A stretch of DNA of 7,565 nt from Gammaproteobacteria bacterium (GTDB lineage Bacteria; Pseudomonadota; Gammaproteobacteria; Eutrophobiales; Eutrophobiaceae). Both the position numbers and the translations under genes were made by a program. The stretch spans positions 1 through 7,565 of the forward strand of contig SMWN01000089.1 of the NCBI GenBank assembly GCA_004356415.1. The letters run 5' to 3'. Under the pieces are notes generated by a model, which was not told where the DNA came from, did no database searches, and saw only the letters and a program-made list of their open reading frames with translations. Positions 7,061 through 7,565 of this stretch are shown one piece after another; the stretch's first letter is position 1; each line of letters opens with the position of its first letter.

Positions 7061-7154
7061 AGTTCAGCTAGAAAGCCAGTGCCGCGTTACAACGCTTGTG
7101 AAGGACTAGTCATTCACTGCAAGTTGCGCCCTGCTCTGACTTTCTAGCTGAACT
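7061..7154. repeat. Internal 94-base inverted repeat abutting the right terminal repeat
   Basis: AGTTCAGCTAGAAAG (7061-7075) is the exact reverse complement of 7140-7154. Pairing continues to 7082/7133 for 20 of 22 matched positions. The right arm ends one base before the right terminal repeat, so the two stems would stack or form a junction. Inside it, CAAC-TTG-TGAA segments (7090-7102) can pair with TTCA-CAA-GTTG segments (7113-7126) with bulges, closing a loop that contains the palindrome GACTAGTC (7104-7111). Confidence 0.75.
7100..7116 (+). repeat. Direct repeat, copy 2
   Basis: GAAGGACTAGTCATTCA is the second copy of the 17-base direct repeat at 6942-6958. It contains the 8-bp palindrome GACTAGTC (7104-7111), which in the first copy is altered to AACTAGTC. 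Confidence 0.55.
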
Positions 7155-7186
7155 CTGAATCCTGCATTTCCAGGTAGTTTGGGTAT
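7155..7186 (-). repeat. Right terminal inverted repeat
   Basis: The arm reads inward-to-outward as CTGAATCCTGCATTTCC and continues to GGGTAT. It is the reverse complement of the left arm with two differences. It ends 26 bases before the glyQ start codon, and with the next five bases creates TATATAAC (7184-7191), which resembles a -10 box. Confidence 0.85.
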
Positions 7187-7212
7187 ATAACTCAGAATAA
7201 GCGGATTTTACC

Positions 7213-7565
7213 GTGACAAAAACAAGTAAAAACAATTTGCTGACATTTCAAGATATTATCTCCCAACTGCAACATTTCTGGGCAGATCAAGGTTGTATTA
7301 TTGAACAACCCTACAGCATAGAGATGGGAGCGGGGACATTTCATCCCTCAACTTTCTTACGTGCCATTGGACCAGAACCATGGCGTACAGCCTTCGTACA
7401 ACCTTCTCGCAGACCCACTGACGGACGCTATGGAGAGAACCCCAATCGCTTACAACACTATTATCAATTTCAGGTCCTGTTAAAACCTTCCCCCGATGAG
7501 ATTCAGGCGCTTTATCTCGAGTCATTGGAATATCTCGGCATTGATCCACTGGTCCATGATATCCG
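7213..7565 (+). CDS. glyQ: Glycyl-tRNA synthetase alpha subunit, 3' truncated
   Basis: The first 117 codons of the alpha subunit of the heterotetrameric bacterial glycyl-tRNA synthetase, which joins glycine to tRNA-Gly in the cytoplasm. The alpha subunit carries the class II catalytic core, and the beta subunit (glyS) usually follows directly. The visible protein runs LLTFQDIISQLQHFWADQGC, then EMGAGTFHP, LRAIGPEPW, VQPSRRPTDGRYGENPNRLQ, HYYQFQV, KPSPDEIQ and ends at IHDIR-like LVHDIR, matching remembered E. coli GlyQ almost motif for motif. The GTG at 7213 is the probable start: the frame is closed by TAA at 7198-7200 and the protein gains the expected short N-terminus. The Shine-Dalgarno is weak (AAGCGGA, 7199-7205). 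A TTG at 7237 is a less likely alternative. About 180 further residues should lie beyond the window. The upstream region is unusual because a structured element ends 26 bases before the start. Confidence 0.96.
   Translation, partial: MTKTSKNNLLTFQDIISQLQHFWADQGCIIEQPYSIEMGAGTFHPSTFLRAIGPEPWRTAFVQPSRRPTDGRYGENPNRLQHYYQFQVLLKPSPDEIQALYLESLEYLGIDPLVHDI

Larger units (their letters stand above)
6874..7186. mobile_element. MITE-like non-coding element with 32-base terminal inverted repeats
   Basis: The 313-base segment is bounded by inverted repeats matching at 30 of 32 positions (6874-6905 with 7155-7186); the outer 22 are perfect. There is no coding frame inside. Removing the outermost ATA/TAT leaves a 307-base body beginning CCCAAACTACCTGG and ending with its reverse complement, with TA at each boundary (6875-6876 and 7184-7185). 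This fits TA-targeting IS630/Tc1-mariner type elements, although TA is its own reverse complement and could simply belong to the repeat. Size, long terminal repeats, absence of genes and position in a gap all suit a miniature inverted-repeat transposable element. The alternative is a resident structured RNA in the glyQ leader; the extensive internal pairing allows either. I do not recognise a named family. Confidence 0.65.
6782..7212. other. Non-coding gap between the transporter operon and glyQ
   Basis: No frame of useful length crosses these 431 bases on either strand. From left to right they hold a hairpin just after the operon (6794-6823), a candidate promoter with a GC-rich discriminator (6832-6868), a 313-base inverted-repeat-bounded element (6874-7186), and 26 bases leading to the GTG start of glyQ. 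Details are in the separate entries. Confidence 0.8.

Noticed and set aside
7061..7154. Integron attC site, suggested by the 94-base imperfect inverted repeat
   Set aside because: The ends lack the expected GTT-containing core sites, there is no gene cassette, and the repeat is nested within the larger inverted-repeat element.
6782..7212. T-box or glycine riboswitch in the glyQ leader
   Set aside because: No T-box consensus core, no terminator/antiterminator pair, and no glycine aptamer core motifs are visible. The pairing is instead dominated by terminal inverted repeats.
7298..7549. Minus-strand 83-codon frame at the right edge
   Set aside because: It lies antisense to the unmistakable glyQ coding sequence.

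Overview
The window looks like a stretch of proteobacterial chromosome, most likely from a gammaproteobacterium. The main reasons are the separate alpha-subunit type of glycyl-tRNA synthetase (GlyQ), which closely resembles the enterobacterial protein, and the GldA/GldF/GldG/DUF4340 gene order known from many proteobacteria. Base composition is balanced and even across the coding part. No phage, plasmid, CRISPR or tRNA genes are visible. The assignment rests on remembered protein similarity, not on a search.

Layout, all genes on the + strand. (1) Positions 3-1157 hold the end of an M20 zinc dipeptidase whose start lies before the window. (2) Positions 1198-2076 hold a beta-hydroxyacid dehydrogenase (3-hydroxyisobutyrate dehydrogenase family), 40 bases downstream and probably cotranscribed. 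(3) A 201-base gap (2077-2277) has no convincing gene but carries a candidate promoter and a perfect 9-bp inverted repeat. (4) A tight four-gene operon (2278-6781) encodes an ABC-2 type transport system of the gliding-motility GldA-GldF-GldG kind: an ATPase starting with TTG, a six-helix permease overlapping it by 4 bases, a large periplasmic auxiliary protein anchored at both ends, and a DUF4340 protein with one N-terminal membrane anchor. (5) A 431-base gap (6782-7212) follows. (6) glyQ starts with GTG at 7213 and runs off the right edge.

The last gap is the most unusual part. It contains a 313-base non-coding element (6874-7186) bounded by 32-base inverted repeats that match at 30 of 32 positions, with the outer 22 perfect. 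Inside are further nested inverted repeats (6913-6921 with 7036-7044; 6979-6987 with 6997-7005; 7061-7082 with 7133-7154) and a 17-base imperfect direct repeat. It looks like a MITE-type non-autonomous insertion, perhaps mobilised by an IS630/Tc1-like transposase given TA at both ends, and its transcript would fold into a branched structure. It sits between a plausible original glyQ promoter (TATACT followed by a GC-rich discriminator, 6832-6868) and the glyQ start codon. The glyQ leader may therefore now be about 346 nt long, mostly this element.

The GldA/F/G-like proteins plus the DUF4340 protein probably form one inner-membrane machine: the ATPase drives the permease, and the two anchored proteins reach into the periplasm. 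Its substrate is unknown outside gliding Bacteroidetes. The dipeptidase and dehydrogenase suggest peptide or amino-acid breakdown, but nothing in the sequence links them to the transporter.
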